Positions 18,482 through 27,383 of a DNA stretch of 64,000 nt are shown here, piece by piece. A program made the position numbers and the translations under genes. The notes below the pieces were generated by a model. The model saw only the letters and a program-made list of their open reading frames with translations, ran no database searches and was not told the origin of the DNA. This DNA is from Marinicauda salina (GTDB taxonomy: Bacteria; Pseudomonadota; Alphaproteobacteria; Caulobacterales; Maricaulaceae), in NCBI RefSeq assembly GCF_003122085.1, contig NZ_QEXV01000002.1:62001-126000 (forward strand), read 5' to 3'. How positions within the stretch are numbered: position 1 is the stretch's first letter; each line of letters begins with the position of its first letter.

Positions 18482-19684
18482 ATGTCCGAGTCCTTCTACG
18501 ATCAGCTCCGCGAGACGCTGAAGGAGATCGAGGCCGAGGGCCTCTACAAGCGCGAGCGCATCATCACCTCGCAGCAATTCTCCGAGATCGACGTGCGCTC
18601 GAACGGCGGCTCGAAGCACGTGCTGAATTTCTGCGCCAACAACTATCTGGGCCTGGCCAACCGGCCCGAGCTGATCGAGGCGGCGAAGACCGCGCTCGAC
18701 CGCTACGGCTACGGCGTGGCCTCGGTGCGCTTCATCTGCGGCGCCCAGGATGTTCATCGCGAACTCGAGCAGCGGCTGGCGCAATGGACGGGCCAGGAGG
18801 ATGCGATCCTCTACGCCGCCGCCTTCGACGCAAACGGCGGGCTGTTCGAGCCGCTGCTGGGCCCCGACGACGCCATCATCTCGGACGCGCTCAACCACGC
18901 CTCGATCATCGACGGGATCCGGCTGTGCAAGGCGAAGCGCTATCGCTACGCCAATTCCGACATGGACGATCTGGAGGCGAAGCTGAAAGAGGCCCGCGCC
19001 GACGGCTCGCGCAACATCCTGATCGCCACCGACGGCGTGTTCTCGATGGACGGCTATATCGCGAAGCTCAATGAAATCTGCGATCTGGCCGATAAGTATG
19101 ATGCGCTGACCATGGTCGACGACTGCCACGCCCACGGCTTCATGGGCGCCAAGGGCCGCGGCACGCCGGAGCATTGCGGCGTCATGGACCGCATCGACAT
19201 CATCACCGGCACGCTCGGCAAGGCGCTCGGCGGCGCGATGGGCGGCTTCACCGCGGCGAAGCAGCCCGTCATCGACATGCTGCGCCAGCGCTCGCGGCCC
19301 TACCTGTTCTCGAACTCTTTGGCGCCGGCGATCGTGGGCGCGAGCCTTACCGCCCTCGACATGGTCGAGGCCGGCGACGATCTGCGCGCGCGGCTGTTCG
19401 ACAACGCGAAGCGCTTCCGGGCGGGCATGACCGAGGCGGGTTTCGAGCTTCTGCCCGGCGAGCATCCGATCATCCCGGTCATGCTGGGCGACGCGGCGCT
19501 GTCTCAGAAGATGGCCGACCGGCTGATGGAGGAGGGCGTCTACGTGATCGGCTTCTTCTATCCGGTCGTGCCCAAGGGAAAGGCGCGCATCCGCACGCAG
19601 ATGAGCGCCGCCCACACCCCGGACATGATCGACCGCGCGGTGGCCGCCTTCACGAAGGTGGGCAAGGAGCTGGGCGTGGTGTGA
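18482..19684 (+). CDS. kbl: Glycine C-acetyltransferase (2-amino-3-ketobutyrate CoA ligase)
   Basis: 400-residue PLP enzyme of the alpha-oxoamine synthase family. It cleaves 2-amino-3-oxobutyrate with CoA to glycine and acetyl-CoA, the second step of threonine catabolism. Motifs are [55 protein letters not shown], and the PLP lysine in [17 protein letters not shown] (near residue 246). The presence of tdh 1.4 kb downstream separates it from its relatives BioF and HemA; the true hemA is at 60687. I chose ATG 18482 ([13 protein letters not shown]), the conserved Kbl start; an in-frame ATG 22 codons upstream gives no family match. Confidence 0.94.
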   Translation: MSESFYDQLRETLKEIEAEGLYKRERIITSQQFSEIDVRSNGGSKHVLNFCANNYLGLANRPELIEAAKTALDRYGYGVASVRFICGAQDVHRELEQRLAQWTGQEDAILYAAAFDANGGLFEPLLGPDDAIISDALNHASIIDGIRLCKAKRYRYANSDMDDLEAKLKEARADGSRNILIATDGVFSMDGYIAKLNEICDLADKYDALTMVDDCHAHGFMGAKGRGTPEHCGVMDRIDIITGTLGKALGGAMGGFTAAKQPVIDMLRQRSRPYLFSNSLAPAIVGASLTALDMVEAGDDLRARLFDNAKRFRAGMTEAGFELLPGEHPIIPVMLGDAALSQKMADRLMEEGVYVIGFFYPVVPKGKARIRTQMSAAHTPDMIDRAVAAFTKVGKELGVV

Positions 19685-19759
19685 GAGCCGCGCATCCAGG
19701 GTGCGGGGCTTGGCCTGCGCGAGCTGGGCGGCTAGCGTTCCCCCGGAGGGGGAATAACC

Positions 19760-21001
19760 ATGACAGACACCACGACTCCGACCGGCGACGAGATGTCAGC
19801 GGGCGATGCCGACGCGACGCATGAAGAAGGCGTCGCGCCGCGTTCGAGCGCGCGGCCGTCCGATGAGATGCTGCCGTTCCTGAACAACTTCCACGACATC
19901 TTCACGACCATTGGCATCCTGATCCTTCTAGGCGGCCTCGGCCTGGGCGTGGGGCAGTTGCTGGGCGTGATCGGCTTCGCCGCCGGGACAGTGGCGTGGC
20001 AGGTGTGCGCGATCACCCTGATCGCCGCGACCGCCATCGTGCTGTGGGGGCTGTCCACAATCCTGGTCGGGTCCCAGCGCCGCATCCTGCCGGGCATCGT
20101 TCTCAGTCTCGGATTCGCCGGCGCGGCCGCCGCCGCGTTGATCTGGCTCTACGTGCTGGTCTCGATCCAGCTCGCCGGGGTCGACGAGGAAGCCTTCTCG
20201 ACCGCGTTCGACGCCGCGACGGGCATGGAGGCGTTGCGCGAGCAGGTCGATTCCGTCGCGGCCAACCTGCCCCTGCAGGTGCGGGCGTTCCCGATCGTGA
20301 TCGCGCTCGCCTTCCTGGCGCCGGTGCTGGCCTATTATCGCAGCTTCCGGCTTCCGTTCGCCGGCGGTCTGGTCGGCGCCGGTCTGGTGGGGCTGGCGAT
20401 CAGCGCGTATCTCGTCGCGAAGCCTTACGAGTTCATCGTCTATTCGCCGCTCATCAACGTGATCGCCGGGCTGGCGCTGTTCGTCGCCGGCCTGGTCTTC
20501 GACATGCGCGACCCGGAGCGCGCGACGCGTCTGTCGGGCACGGGGTTCTGGCTGCATTTCTTCGCGGCGCCGACGCTGCTCGGCGCGGCGGTCAACGCCA
20601 CCTACACGGGCTGGACTCTCGACGAGAGCGATTTCGAGCTGGTGGCCGCGCGCGATCCCGTGACGGCCGCAGCGACCGGCGACGCCAGCCAGGCCGTGGA
20701 GGCGGCGGCCGTCACGCTTGCCGTCATCGCGGGCTTCGCGCTGGTTTCGCTCCTGATCAACCGGCGCGCCCTGATCGTCGCCGGGCTGCTGACGGCGGGC
20801 GTGTCGATCGGGGTGCTTGTCAGCCAGGTCGGGCTCGGCGTCGGCGCGGTCGTGGCGATCACCTTGCTCGCGCTCGGGGGCGTCGTCGTGCTCCTCGGCG
20901 CGGCATGGAATCCGGTGCGGCGCGTCCTGCTAGCGCCGTTTCCCGACACGGGCCCTCTGGCGCGGCTGTTTCCGCCGGCGCGCGCGGGCGCCGAAGGATA
21001 G
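19760..21001 (+). CDS. Polytopic membrane protein of unknown function between kbl and tdh
   Basis: 413 residues. A hydrophilic, Thr/Asp/Ala-rich N-terminus (~1-45) is followed by about ten hydrophobic segments (starting at FTTIGILILLGGLGLGVGQLL), with one soluble loop of ~50 residues after the third segment and a second one near residues 275-310. The C-terminus is short and soluble. No transporter signature or catalytic motif was recognised. The N-terminal part is reminiscent of DUF2157/DUF4401-type bacterial membrane proteins, but this is only an impression. It lies on the same strand as kbl and tdh (75 and 87 bases away), so a role in threonine/glycine handling is possible but unproven. Confidence 0.8.
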   Translation: MTDTTTPTGDEMSAGDADATHEEGVAPRSSARPSDEMLPFLNNFHDIFTTIGILILLGGLGLGVGQLLGVIGFAAGTVAWQVCAITLIAATAIVLWGLSTILVGSQRRILPGIVLSLGFAGAAAAALIWLYVLVSIQLAGVDEEAFSTAFDAATGMEALREQVDSVAANLPLQVRAFPIVIALAFLAPVLAYYRSFRLPFAGGLVGAGLVGLAISAYLVAKPYEFIVYSPLINVIAGLALFVAGLVFDMRDPERATRLSGTGFWLHFFAAPTLLGAAVNATYTGWTLDESDFELVAARDPVTAAATGDASQAVEAAAVTLAVIAGFALVSLLINRRALIVAGLLTAGVSIGVLVSQVGLGVGAVVAITLLALGGVVVLLGAAWNPVRRVLLAPFPDTGPLARLFPPARAGAEG

Positions 21002-21088
21002 TCGCGGGCGCGATCGCACCGGCGTCGATTGTCTTGAAGGGGCGGGTCGCGCTAGATCAGCGCCATTCGCCGCCGGAAGCCCGAACCC

Positions 21089-22123
21089 ATGAAAGCCCTC
21101 GTCAAAGCCAAGCCCGAAGAGGGCATCTGGATGCAGGACGCGCCGGTTCCCGAGATCGGGCCGGACGACGTGCTCATCCGCGTCGAGAAGACCGCGATCT
21201 GCGGCACCGACGTGCATATCTACAATTACGATGACTGGGCGCGGGCCAACGTGCCGGTGCCGATGGTCGTCGGCCATGAGTTCGGCGGCGTCATCGAGAA
21301 GGTCGGCGACGACGTCACCCGCGTGAAGCCGGGCCAGCGGGTCTCCGGCGAAGGCCATGTCGTGGGCGTCAAATCGCGTGCGGTGCGGGCCGGCCGCTTC
21401 CATCTCGATCCCGAGACGAAGGGCGTCGGGGTGAACATGCCCGGCGCGTTCGCGGAGTATCTCAAGATCCCCGCCTTCAACGTCGTGCCTTTGCCCGACG
21501 AGATTCCGATGGAGATCGCCGCCATCCTCGATCCGCTGGGCAATGCGGTGCACACCGCGACCGCCTACGATCTCGTCGGCGAGGACGTGCTGATCACCGG
21601 GGCCGGCCCGATCGGCATCATGGCCGCCGCCGTGGCGCGCCATTGCGGCGCCCGGCACATCGTCGTCACCGACATCAATCCCGACCGGCTGAAGCTGCTC
21701 GCCCAGGTCTGCCCGAGCGCGCGCGGCGTCGACACGACCAAGGAGGACCTCCACGACGTGCGCGCCGAGTTGAAGATGACCGAGGGCTTCGATGTCGGCA
21801 TGGAGATGTCCGGCGCCGAGCCCGCCTTCAACCAGATGGTCGACCACATGATCATGGGCGGTCGCATCGCCATGCTCGGCCTGCCGTCGAAGCCGTTCAC
21901 GCTGTCGATGGACGCGCTCATCATGAAGGCGATCACCTTCAAGGGCGTCTACGGCCGCGAGATGTTCGAGACCTGGTACAAGATGATCGCCATGCTGCAG
22001 TCGGGTCTCGATCTGTCGAAGCTGATCACCCACCGCCTGCCGGCCCGGGAGTTCCAGACCGGGTTCGACGCCATGCGTTCGGGCAAGTCGGGCAAGGTCG
22101 TGCTGGATTGGAGCGAGGTGTGA
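21089..22123 (+). CDS. tdh: L-threonine 3-dehydrogenase (lacking structural-zinc cysteines)
   Basis: 344-residue zinc-dependent medium-chain dehydrogenase oxidising L-threonine to 2-amino-3-oxobutyrate, the substrate of Kbl. The catalytic zinc ligands are C38 ([15 protein letters not shown]) and H63 (VVGHEFGG). The NAD-binding fold follows ([18 protein letters not shown]). The four cysteines that bind structural zinc in E. coli Tdh are all replaced here (residues 90-107, [18 protein letters not shown]); similar Cys-free lobes occur in other alphaproteobacterial Tdh proteins as I recall them. The stop overlaps the sulfotransferase start by one base. Confidence 0.94.
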   Translation: MKALVKAKPEEGIWMQDAPVPEIGPDDVLIRVEKTAICGTDVHIYNYDDWARANVPVPMVVGHEFGGVIEKVGDDVTRVKPGQRVSGEGHVVGVKSRAVRAGRFHLDPETKGVGVNMPGAFAEYLKIPAFNVVPLPDEIPMEIAAILDPLGNAVHTATAYDLVGEDVLITGAGPIGIMAAAVARHCGARHIVVTDINPDRLKLLAQVCPSARGVDTTKEDLHDVRAELKMTEGFDVGMEMSGAEPAFNQMVDHMIMGGRIAMLGLPSKPFTLSMDALIMKAITFKGVYGREMFETWYKMIAMLQSGLDLSKLITHRLPAREFQTGFDAMRSGKSGKVVLDWSEV

Positions 22124-22860
22124 TGAACGGCGGGTCCGGCGGCGAGCGCGACGATTACGTGCGCTTCCTCATCGTGTTTCATCCCCGATGCGGCAGCAGC
22201 TGGCTGCGCTCGATGCTCGCGGCGAACGCCAATCTCGAGGCGGGCGCCGAACTGCTGGCCGACAAGCAATCGGCGGATCGCCAGCGCGCCTTCATGGACG
22301 CGTTCTACACGAAGCCGCGCAAGAACGGGATCGAGGCCGTCGGCTTCAAGGCGGGACCTCACCAGATCATCGACAAGCCGGCCTTCGTCGAGCAGGTCTC
22401 CCGACTGGGCCTGAGGGTGATCGAGATCACGCGCGACGACTTGCTGAAAACGTCCATTTCGCAGATCCGCCGCGGCGAGCTGGCCGAGCAGGCGAAGAAC
22501 GCGACCGGCAAGGCGGTCCAGAATCTCGTGGACGGGCTCGACCGGCCGCCGCCGAGCACGATCAACCCCGCCGAGCTGCTGCGCCAGCTGCGCCGGGACG
22601 ACACCGCGCGCAACGACGCGAAACTGGTCGCCGGCCTGGCCAGCAGTCCGCGGCTGACGCTGACCTACGAGACCCTGCTCCGGGACCGGCACGCTGCGCT
22701 GGACCGGGTCGCGGATTTCCTGGGGGTCGAGATCGCCGAACGCGACGACTTTCGTCCGCGGAAGAACACGCCCGACGATCTCGCCGAGGCGGTGGCCAAT
22801 CTCGACGAGGTGAGGGAAGCGTTGCTCGACAGCGACTATGCGGGCCTGATCGAGACGTAA
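22123..22860 (+). CDS. Sulfotransferase-family protein
   Basis: 245 residues. The N-terminus carries the PAPS 5'-phosphosulfate loop of cytosolic/bacterial sulfotransferases, [21 protein letters not shown] (P-loop-like, residues ~17-37). A later block, [26 protein letters not shown], fits the family's C-terminal helix. The 3'-phosphate-binding R..S motif may lie in [20 protein letters not shown]. The acceptor substrate is unknown; bacterial relatives sulfate polysaccharides, lipids or small molecules. It overlaps tdh by one base, so it is probably co-transcribed, without an obvious metabolic link. Confidence 0.8.
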   Translation: MNGGSGGERDDYVRFLIVFHPRCGSSWLRSMLAANANLEAGAELLADKQSADRQRAFMDAFYTKPRKNGIEAVGFKAGPHQIIDKPAFVEQVSRLGLRVIEITRDDLLKTSISQIRRGELAEQAKNATGKAVQNLVDGLDRPPPSTINPAELLRQLRRDDTARNDAKLVAGLASSPRLTLTYETLLRDRHAALDRVADFLGVEIAERDDFRPRKNTPDDLAEAVANLDEVREALLDSDYAGLIET

Positions 22861-22889
22861 GCCCCGCGCGAACGCCGAAGGGATCAAGC

Positions 22890-23564
22890 ATGGGCGACGA
22901 ACCGCGGGTTCCGCTTGAATTCGAGACGCGCCCCGAATCCGAGATGCGCGCGCGGGCCAAGGCCTTCTACGAGGAGATGCGGACCCGCCGGACCGTGCGC
23001 GATTTCTCCGATCGTCCGGTTCCGCGCGAGCTCATCGAGCACGCGATCCTTGCGGCCGGAACCGCGCCGTCCGGCGCCAATCACCAGCCTTGGCATTTCA
23101 GCGTCATCGGCAAGGGCCCGATCCGCGCCAGGCTGCGCGAAGCCGCCGAGGCGGAGGAGCGCGCCTTCTATCAATCGAAGGCGAGCGCGGAGTGGCTGGA
23201 GGCGCTCGAACCTCTCGGCACCGACGAAAGCAAGCCGTTTCTCGAGATCGCGCCCTGGCTCATCGCGGTGTTCGCCCAGCGTCGCGGCGGTCCGGAGCCC
23301 GGCGATGACCGGAAGAACTATTACGTCAACGAGTCCGTGGGCATCGCCTGCGGACTTCTGCTCGCCGCGCTCCACCACGCCGGACTGGCGACGCTGACCC
23401 ACACGCCCAACCCGATGGGGTTTCTCTCCGATATCTGTGGTCGGCCGGCGAGCGAGAAACCCTACATGCTGATCGTCGCGGGCTACCCCGCCGAGGGTGC
23501 GACCGTGCCGGTTCACGCGCTGAAGAAGAAGCCGTTGGACCAGATCGCCGACTTCCTCGACTGA
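22890..23564 (+). CDS. Nitroreductase-fold flavoprotein, probable iodotyrosine (halotyrosine) deiodinase
   Basis: 224 residues. FMN-phosphate contacts lie in [10 protein letters not shown] (31-40), and the nitroreductase signature is [12 protein letters not shown] (59-70). Beyond the generic fold it follows vertebrate/bacterial iodotyrosine deiodinase closely: [20 protein letters not shown] then [20 protein letters not shown] and the C-terminal KKKPLDQI. The substrate-clamping triad Glu-x3-Tyr...Lys is present as E90, Y94 and K115, with the same 4- and 21-residue spacing as human IYD (E157, Y161, K182). Predicted reaction: reductive dehalogenation of mono/di-halotyrosine. The start ATG 22890 follows a GAAGGGA site. 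Substrate assignment is inference from the triad. Confidence 0.85.
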   Translation: MGDEPRVPLEFETRPESEMRARAKAFYEEMRTRRTVRDFSDRPVPRELIEHAILAAGTAPSGANHQPWHFSVIGKGPIRARLREAAEAEERAFYQSKASAEWLEALEPLGTDESKPFLEIAPWLIAVFAQRRGGPEPGDDRKNYYVNESVGIACGLLLAALHHAGLATLTHTPNPMGFLSDICGRPASEKPYMLIVAGYPAEGATVPVHALKKKPLDQIADFLD

Positions 23565-23653
23565 ATCCCGCTGCAGCCGGGCCCGGCCTGCTGACGAAAA
23601 ATAAACCCCGCTCCCGCCACGCTGATAAATGTCACAACTGGTGGGGGTGAACC

Positions 23654-24328
23654 ATGCAGACGGCCTGGAGCGGCGCGGCGACGGACACGGACCTGGAGCG
23701 GGCGAACGACTTTCGCGCGACCATGGCGCGGCGACGCTCGGTTCGGGATTTCAGCGGCGAGGCGGTCGATCGGGAACTGATCCGCTGCGCCATCGAGACG
23801 GCCGCCCAGGCGCCGAGCGGCGTCAACCGGCAACCGTGGCGCTTTTACGCCATCGGCGACGCCCAGGCGCGATCGATGGTGCGCGAGCTCGCCTGCGAGC
23901 AGGAAGCCGAGGACGGCGGGGAGGCCGCGCGCGCCGCATTCGCCCGCAATGTCGCGCCGGTCTCCCCGGATCCCGACAAGGCCTGCTTCAGCGACGCGCC
24001 GTGGCTGATCGCGGTTTTCGGGGCGTTGAAGGACCCGCAGGCCGTCGATCCGTTCTTTACCCGCGAGTCGCTGGGGATCGCGACGGGAATGCTGGTGACG
24101 GCGCTGCATGTCGCGGGCGTCTCGAGCCTCGTCCACGCGCCGGTGGCCGAAGACTATCTCGCGGAAGTCTGCGGCGCGGACGAGGCGGATCGCCTGTTTC
24201 TGCTGGTGCTCGCGGGCTATCCGGCCCGGGCGACGCGCCAGCCCGCCGCACTCACGCCGCGCAAGTCCTTCCACCAGGTCGCCGAGTTCATCGACGGGCC
24301 CGCTGGCGACGGAACGCCGCTCGACTAG
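23654..24328 (+). CDS. Nitroreductase-family protein, divergent tandem paralogue
   Basis: 224 residues, the same length and domain plan as its upstream neighbour: RRRSVRDFS (27-34), AQAPSGVNRQPWRF (51-64), [10 protein letters not shown], and ESLGIATGMLVTALHVAG. K109 aligns with the deiodinase lysine (K-x5-AP), but no tyrosine occurs in residues 66-109, so the halotyrosine clamp is not conserved and its substrate must differ. It also lacks the KPLDQI ending, having RKSFHQVAEFIDG instead. The 89-base gap upstream is relatively A+T-rich and may hold its own promoter; GGTGGGGGTGA precedes ATG 23654. Its 3' end overlaps the next, convergent gene. Confidence 0.84.
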   Translation: MQTAWSGAATDTDLERANDFRATMARRRSVRDFSGEAVDRELIRCAIETAAQAPSGVNRQPWRFYAIGDAQARSMVRELACEQEAEDGGEAARAAFARNVAPVSPDPDKACFSDAPWLIAVFGALKDPQAVDPFFTRESLGIATGMLVTALHVAGVSSLVHAPVAEDYLAEVCGADEADRLFLLVLAGYPARATRQPAALTPRKSFHQVAEFIDGPAGDGTPLD

Positions 24329-24516
24329 CTGCTGGCGACGCGCGCGCGGCGTTCGCTCGCCGTCGTCGACCAGATGAGCGCGACGAACCAGCCGATGACC
24401 GTCCAGCCCAGAAGCAGATTGGTCAGGAAGATCGCGAACGCGTTGTGATGGCCGCGCGCCAGCGCGATCACCGTCGGCAGGAAATGCAGCAGGGCGAGGA
24501 GAACCAGGACTTCCAT
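24325..24516 (-). CDS. Small superinfection-immunity-like membrane protein
   Basis: 63 residues with two hydrophobic helices separated by a basic turn: MEVLVLLALLHFLPTVIALARGHHN, then AIFLTNLLLGWTVIGWFVALIWS, then a short basic tail. This is the pattern of the Imm_superinfect family (named after phage T4 Imm), which is widespread on bacterial chromosomes, where its role is unknown. I prefer ATG 24516, which is nine bases after GGAGG; a TTG at 24525 is in frame but leaves no room for a ribosome binding site. A 17-base perfect palindrome lies just upstream (24535-24551). No phage genes are nearby. Confidence 0.75.
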   Translation of the reverse strand: MEVLVLLALLHFLPTVIALARGHHNAFAIFLTNLLLGWTVIGWFVALIWSTTASERRARVASS

Positions 24517-24534
24517 CGGGACCAACCTCCGTTC

Positions 24535-24551
24535 TTATCGAATTTCGATAA
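24535..24551. promoter_or_regulatory. Perfect 17-base palindrome upstream of the small membrane protein gene
   Basis: TTATCGAA-T-TTCGATAA is an exact 8+1+8 inverted repeat in an A+T-rich patch between the fadD-like stop (24596) and the start of the 63-residue membrane protein (24516). Size and symmetry suit an operator for a dimeric regulator (TetR, GntR or MarR type). It sits five bases upstream of the GGAGG of that gene on the minus strand. Whether it is bound is unknown. Confidence 0.5.
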
Positions 24552-24595
24552 ACGTAGCGGAGGTCGCGGCCCGACGCAAGACCTGGCCGGTTCGC

Positions 24596-26239
24596 CTAAC
24601 TTCCGCCGTCCGCGTCCGGGAACTCGTAGTCGGCGAATATCTCGCGGAGCTTGGTCTTGAGCACCTTGCCGGTCGCGCCCAGCGGCATCTCCTCGATGAA
24701 CTCGATGCCGTCGGGGATCCACCATTTCGGCACGCGCTCGGCGAGATAGCCGCGGATGTCGTCGGCCGTCGGGCTCGTGTTCGGCTTGGCCTGCACGACG
24801 AGCAGGGGGCGTTCCTGCCATTTCGGGTGCGGCATGCCGATCGCCGCGGCGATCGCGACGTCGGGATGACCCATCGCGACGTTCTCGAGATCGATCGAGC
24901 TGATCCACTCGCCGCCCGACTTGATGACGTCCTTCGAGCGATCGGTGATCGTCATGTAGCCGTCTTCGTCGATATGGCCGACATCGCCGGTGCGGAACCA
25001 GCCGTCCTCGGTGAAGGCCTCCGGTCCGGCGCCGCGATAGTAGCTCTCGATGATCCAGGGCCCGCGGACCTGGACATGGCCGGCCGACTGGCCGTCGCGG
25101 GGGAGCACATTGCCCTCGTCGTCGACGGTGCGCATCTCGACGCCGAACACGAGCCGGCCCTGCTTGAGCTTGATCTTGATCTTCTCGTCCTCGGAGAGAT
25201 CGGCGTGCTTGGGCAGCAGATTGCCGACCGTACCGAGCGGGCTCATCTCGGTCATGCCCCAGCCCTGCTGCATGTCGACGCCGTACTCGTCCTGATAGGC
25301 GCGAAGGAGCGCTTCGGGCATCGCCGAGCCGCCCATCAGCACCTTGTCGACGCTGTCGATGCGGTTTCCGCTGTCGCGCAGATACTGCAGCAGGCCGAGC
25401 CAGACGGTGGGGACGCCGAGCACCTGGTTGACCTGTTCGCGATCGATCAGGCTGTGCAAGCTCTCGCCGTCGAGCTGGGCGCCCGGCATGACGAGCTTGG
25501 CCCCGGCCATCGCCGCGGCGTAGGGCACGCCCCAGGCGTTGACGTGGAACATCGGCACCACCGGCATGATGACGCCTTCCGCGCCGACGCCGATCGTGTC
25601 GGTGGACAGGCTCATCAGCGCGTGCAGCACCGTTGAGCGGTGCGAATAGAGCGCGCCCTTGGGCTCTCCCGTCGTGCCCGAGGTGTAGCAGAGCCCGGCG
25701 GCGGCGTTCTCGTCGAACTCCGGCCAGTCATAGTCGTCCTCGGCGTTGGCGAGCAGCGTCTCGTAGGCCTCGGACTTCGTCTTCATCTGGGGCTTGTGGC
25801 CCTCGTCGGTCATCGCGACCCAGCGCTTGACGGTCTTGCAGCTCTTGGCGACGGCGTCGACGATCGGCGCGAAGGTGACGTCGAAGAAGACGTGCTTGGC
25901 CTTGGCGTGATTGAGGATCCACGCGATCTGCTCGGGCCCGAGCCTCGGATTGACCGTGTGGATCACCGCGCCCATGCCCGAAACGGCGTAGTAGAGTTCG
26001 AGATGCCGGTGCGTGTTCCAGGCGATCGTCGCCACCCGGTCGCCCGGCTTGGTCTTCATGTCCTCGAGCGCGTTTGCGAGCTGCATCGCGCGATCGTGAC
26101 AATCCTTCCAGCCATAGCGGTGGATCTCGCCCGAATCCGGCAGGCGCGAGACGATCTCGCGCTTTCCGTGGTTCTGGGCGGCGTGCTTGAGAATGTCAGC
26201 GATCATCAGCTGACGGTTCATCATCTGGCCACGCAGCAT
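24596..26239 (-). CDS. Medium/long-chain acyl-CoA synthetase (AMP-forming)
   Basis: 547-residue ANL-superfamily adenylating enzyme. The P-loop-like motif is YTSGTTGEPKGALYSH (near 190-205), followed by QGWGMTEMSPLGTVG (adenine/substrate), GWFRTGDVGHIDEDGYMTITDRSKDVIKSGGEWIS (hinge) and the catalytic lysine in ATGKVLKTKL near the end. It activates free carboxylic acids to acyl-CoA at the membrane face; it resembles AlkK/DmdB-type enzymes, so medium-chain or methylthiopropionate substrates are as likely as long-chain ones. ATG 26239 is preceded by GGGGAGG at eight bases. Monocistronic; a Ser/Thr dehydratase-like gene diverges 157 bases away. Confidence 0.92.
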   Translation of the reverse strand: MLRGQMMNRQLMIADILKHAAQNHGKREIVSRLPDSGEIHRYGWKDCHDRAMQLANALEDMKTKPGDRVATIAWNTHRHLELYYAVSGMGAVIHTVNPRLGPEQIAWILNHAKAKHVFFDVTFAPIVDAVAKSCKTVKRWVAMTDEGHKPQMKTKSEAYETLLANAEDDYDWPEFDENAAAGLCYTSGTTGEPKGALYSHRSTVLHALMSLSTDTIGVGAEGVIMPVVPMFHVNAWGVPYAAAMAGAKLVMPGAQLDGESLHSLIDREQVNQVLGVPTVWLGLLQYLRDSGNRIDSVDKVLMGGSAMPEALLRAYQDEYGVDMQQGWGMTEMSPLGTVGNLLPKHADLSEDEKIKIKLKQGRLVFGVEMRTVDDEGNVLPRDGQSAGHVQVRGPWIIESYYRGAGPEAFTEDGWFRTGDVGHIDEDGYMTITDRSKDVIKSGGEWISSIDLENVAMGHPDVAIAAAIGMPHPKWQERPLLVVQAKPNTSPTADDIRGYLAERVPKWWIPDGIEFIEEMPLGATGKVLKTKLREIFADYEFPDADGGS

Positions 26240-26396
26240 ATTGGAAGCCTCCCCTTGTCGCGCGCGGCCGTCTTTCGGCGCGGCCGCGTCGCGTGATTGC
26301 TGTTCACCGACATCAAAGTCGTCTCCGCGCGGCGGCGCAATCCTTCAACGTCAGAAAACCGCGCCTTCATATGGAATTCGCGCTAGAGATCGATTC

Positions 26397-27383
26397 ATGA
26401 CCGATACGGATTCGCCGCCGACCTTCGACGACGTCGCCTCCGCCGCAGCCCGCCTCGAGGGGCTGGCGGTCCGCACGCCGCTCATCCATCACCCCGAGCT
26501 CGACGCCGCTATCGGCGGCCGCGTATTCCTGAAGGCCGAGACGCTGCAGCGGACCGGCTCATTCAAGTTCCGCGGCGCCTACAACGCCATCGCGCAGCTG
26601 CCGCCCGACGCGCGGGAGCGCGGCGTCGTGGCCTTCTCGTCGGGCAATCACGCCCAGGGCGTGGCCGAGGCGGCCCGGCTGCTCGGCGTGAAGGCGACGA
26701 TCGTGATGCCCTCGGACGCGCCCGCCGTGAAGGCCGACGGCGTGCGTCGCCGCGGCGCCGAGCTCATCACCTATGACCGGGAGCGCGATAGCCGCGAGGC
26801 GATCGCCGCGAAATTCGCCGACGAATCCGGCGCGACGGTGATTCCGTCTTTCGACCATCGCGACGTCATCGCGGGGCAGGGGACGTGCGGGCTCGAGATC
26901 TTCGAGACGCTGACCGGTCTCGGCGAGACCGCCGACCAGCTTGTCTGCTGCGTCGGCGGCGGCGGGCTGATCGCGGGCATCGGGATCGCCGCGGCCGAGC
27001 TGTCCGCCGACACGCAGCTCTACGGCGCCGAACCGGAGGGGTTCGACGATCATCGCCGCTCGCTGGAGAGCGGACGCATCGAGACCAATGAACGCCGCGG
27101 CGGCTCGATCTGCGACGCGCTGCTTTCCGAAGCCCCGGGGCGGCTGACCTTCGAACTCAACCGCCGCCGGCTCAGCGGAGTCGGCGTGGTCAGCGACGCC
27201 GAGGCGCTCGACGCGGTGGCGTTCGCGTTTGCCCGCCTGAAGCTCGTTATCGAGCCCGGCGGGGCGGCGGCGCTCGCCGCCGTGCTGAGCGGCAAGATCG
27301 AGGCGCGGGATCGCACGACGGTCGTCGTCGCCACCGGCGCCAATGTCGATCCGGCCCTGTTCGGACGGGTGATCGCCGGTTAG
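26397..27383 (+). CDS. PLP-dependent threonine/serine dehydratase or serine racemase
   Basis: 328-residue fold-type II PLP enzyme. The Schiff-base lysine is K57 in GSFKFRGAYNA, followed by FSSGNHAQGVAEAA and the phosphate-binding CCVGGGGLIAG. There is no C-terminal ACT domain, so this is the catabolic or racemase type rather than biosynthetic IlvA. Products would be 2-oxobutyrate or pyruvate plus ammonia, or D-serine. ATG 26397 is chosen because the 52 codons upstream in the frame give no family match. The 3' end overlaps the convergent lytic transglycosylase by four bases. Confidence 0.88.
   Translation: MTDTDSPPTFDDVASAAARLEGLAVRTPLIHHPELDAAIGGRVFLKAETLQRTGSFKFRGAYNAIAQLPPDARERGVVAFSSGNHAQGVAEAARLLGVKATIVMPSDAPAVKADGVRRRGAELITYDRERDSREAIAAKFADESGATVIPSFDHRDVIAGQGTCGLEIFETLTGLGETADQLVCCVGGGGLIAGIGIAAAELSADTQLYGAEPEGFDDHRRSLESGRIETNERRGGSICDALLSEAPGRLTFELNRRRLSGVGVVSDAEALDAVAFAFARLKLVIEPGGAAALAAVLSGKIEARDRTTVVVATGANVDPALFGRVIAG

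Noticed and set aside
16319-19615. 1098-codon open frame on the minus strand across the ThDP enzyme and kbl
   Set aside because: It is antisense to two well-supported genes and to the repeat gap. The protein is an Arg/Ala/Gly/His-rich shadow with no family motif, as expected from GC-rich codon bias.
24325-24516. Prophage remnant
   Set aside because: The Imm-like protein family is common on chromosomes, and there is no integrase, att-like repeat or other phage gene nearby.
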